Below are positions 63,423-64,000 of a DNA stretch of 64,000 nt, piece after piece. Position numbers and translations under genes: made by a program. This DNA is from Sulfuritalea hydrogenivorans sk43H (GTDB taxonomy: Bacteria > Pseudomonadota > Gammaproteobacteria > Burkholderiales > Rhodocyclaceae): positions 2,356,001-2,420,000 of the forward strand of contig NZ_AP012547.1 of NCBI RefSeq assembly GCF_000828635.1. Reading direction: 5' to 3'. The number at the start of each line of letters is the position of its first letter. Positions within the stretch are counted from its first letter, which is position 1. Under the pieces are notes generated by a model, which saw only the letters and a list, made by a program, of their open reading frames with translations, made no database searches and was not told the DNA's origin.

Positions 63423-64000
63423 ATGCTCGACATCCTTTACCGCGACGACTTCCTCGTCGCGATCAACAAACCCGCCGGCCTGCTGGTCCATCGCAGCGAC
63501 ATCGACCGCCACGAAACGCGCTTCGCCGTGCAACTCCTGCGCGACCAGATCGGGCGGCGCGTGCACCCGCTGCATCGGCTCGACAAAGGCACCTCGGGCG
63601 TGCTGCTGTTCGCGCTCGATGCCGACAGCGCGCGCGAGGTCGGCGGGCAGTTCCAGCGCGACGAAGTCGGGAAGCGCTACCTTGCCATCGTGCGCGGCTG
63701 GCCGCCCGAATCCGGCACCATCGACCATCCGCTGTCGCGCCAGTTCGACGACTACGGCCGCAAGCTCGGCGCCGAGAGCAAAACCGAAGCCCTGCCCGCC
63801 GTCACCGACTATCGCCGCCTGGCCACCATCGAGCTTCCCGACGTCGTCGACCGCTACCCGAGTTCGCGCTATGCGCTGGTGGAACTTCTGCCGAAGACCG
63901 GCCGCCAGCACCAGTTGCGCCGCCACCTGAAGCACATCGCCCACCCCATCATCGGTGATGCCACCTGGGGCAAGGGAATCCACAATCGCTTCTTTCAGCA
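63423..64000 (+). CDS. truC: tRNA pseudouridine synthase C (partial)
   Basis: The first 192 residues of a RluA-type pseudouridine synthase, cut by the window end. The start MLDILYRDDFLVAINKPAGLLVHRS closely resembles E. coli TruC, which modifies U65 of tRNA. The catalytic motif HRLDKGTSGVLLFAL holds the nucleophilic Asp, and LLPKTGRQHQLRRHLKHIAHPIIGD is the second conserved segment. The last codons (NRFFQ) are the usual end of the core, so some tens of residues at most are missing. Ribosome site weak. Confidence 0.92.
   Translation, partial: MLDILYRDDFLVAINKPAGLLVHRSDIDRHETRFAVQLLRDQIGRRVHPLHRLDKGTSGVLLFALDADSAREVGGQFQRDEVGKRYLAIVRGWPPESGTIDHPLSRQFDDYGRKLGAESKTEALPAVTDYRRLATIELPDVVDRYPSSRYALVELLPKTGRQHQLRRHLKHIAHPIIGDATWGKGIHNRFFQ

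Overview
The window reads as a chromosomal segment of a high-GC betaproteobacterium, most plausibly a Rhodocyclales/Sterolibacteriaceae-type organism. This rests on base composition, protein style (a probable-DNA-repair AddA/AddB-like pair, HSP15, RmuC, MtfA, a DUF294/CrbSR acetate locus) and two gene strings rich in alpha2beta2-type acyl-CoA dehydrogenases of the kind used for steroid, alicyclic or dicarboxylic acyl-CoA degradation. The taxonomic call is inference; no rRNA is present and the only RNA gene is tRNA-His(GTG).

Layout. 1-2972: end of a polyamine-type ABC transporter operon (PotA, PotB) and a DHH phosphoesterase. 2991-9148: an overlapping AddA-like/AddB-like helicase-nuclease pair. 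9155-17390: mixed housekeeping genes on the minus strand (ORF6N protein, a previously easily missed 33-residue membrane protein, RmuC, HSP15, nitroreductase, MaoC, AsmA-like fusion, CZB protein, FeoB-like transporter). 17623-28072: an acetate-metabolism locus: two DUF294 nucleotidyltransferase-like proteins, a frameshifted sensor/exonuclease gene, a response regulator, an SSS-type sensor kinase with small membrane partner, and acetyl-CoA synthetase with its terminator. 28330-38837: YqhA, fumarase, a nucleotidyltransferase pair, MurI, RelA, EamA, MtfA and an EAL protein. 38905-38981: tRNA-His with promoter and a bidirectional terminator.

39254-50135 and 52190-62552 are two parallel acyl-CoA catabolic clusters. 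Each starts with a large/small acyl-CoA dehydrogenase pair and carries CoA ligase, thioesterase and alpha/beta-hydrolase genes. The second is divergently paired with a ligase-MFS-nitronate monooxygenase-IclR operon. Both plus-strand operons have a candidate promoter immediately followed by a dyad of the form CAGAAC-N3-GTTC, which suggests one shared regulon; the IclR protein at 52190 is the obvious candidate regulator (inference).

The most unusual content is not a gene. A 25-base sequence with core AGTCGGCGCTGGC and tail ACGGCG occurs 14 times, in both orientations, in different reading frames, sense and antisense, in two intergenic regions and inside eleven genes. One copy is split by a 36-base in-frame palindromic insertion. 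Three further intergenic element families are visible: inverted elements built of triple CGCAGAT heptamers, a related one built of triple CGCAAAG heptamers, and a roughly 112-base element present at both 17.4 kb and 63.3 kb. Two genes are damaged: a 19-base tandem duplication frameshifts the sensor/exonuclease gene, and an internal in-frame deletion appears to have removed the centre of a thioesterase.
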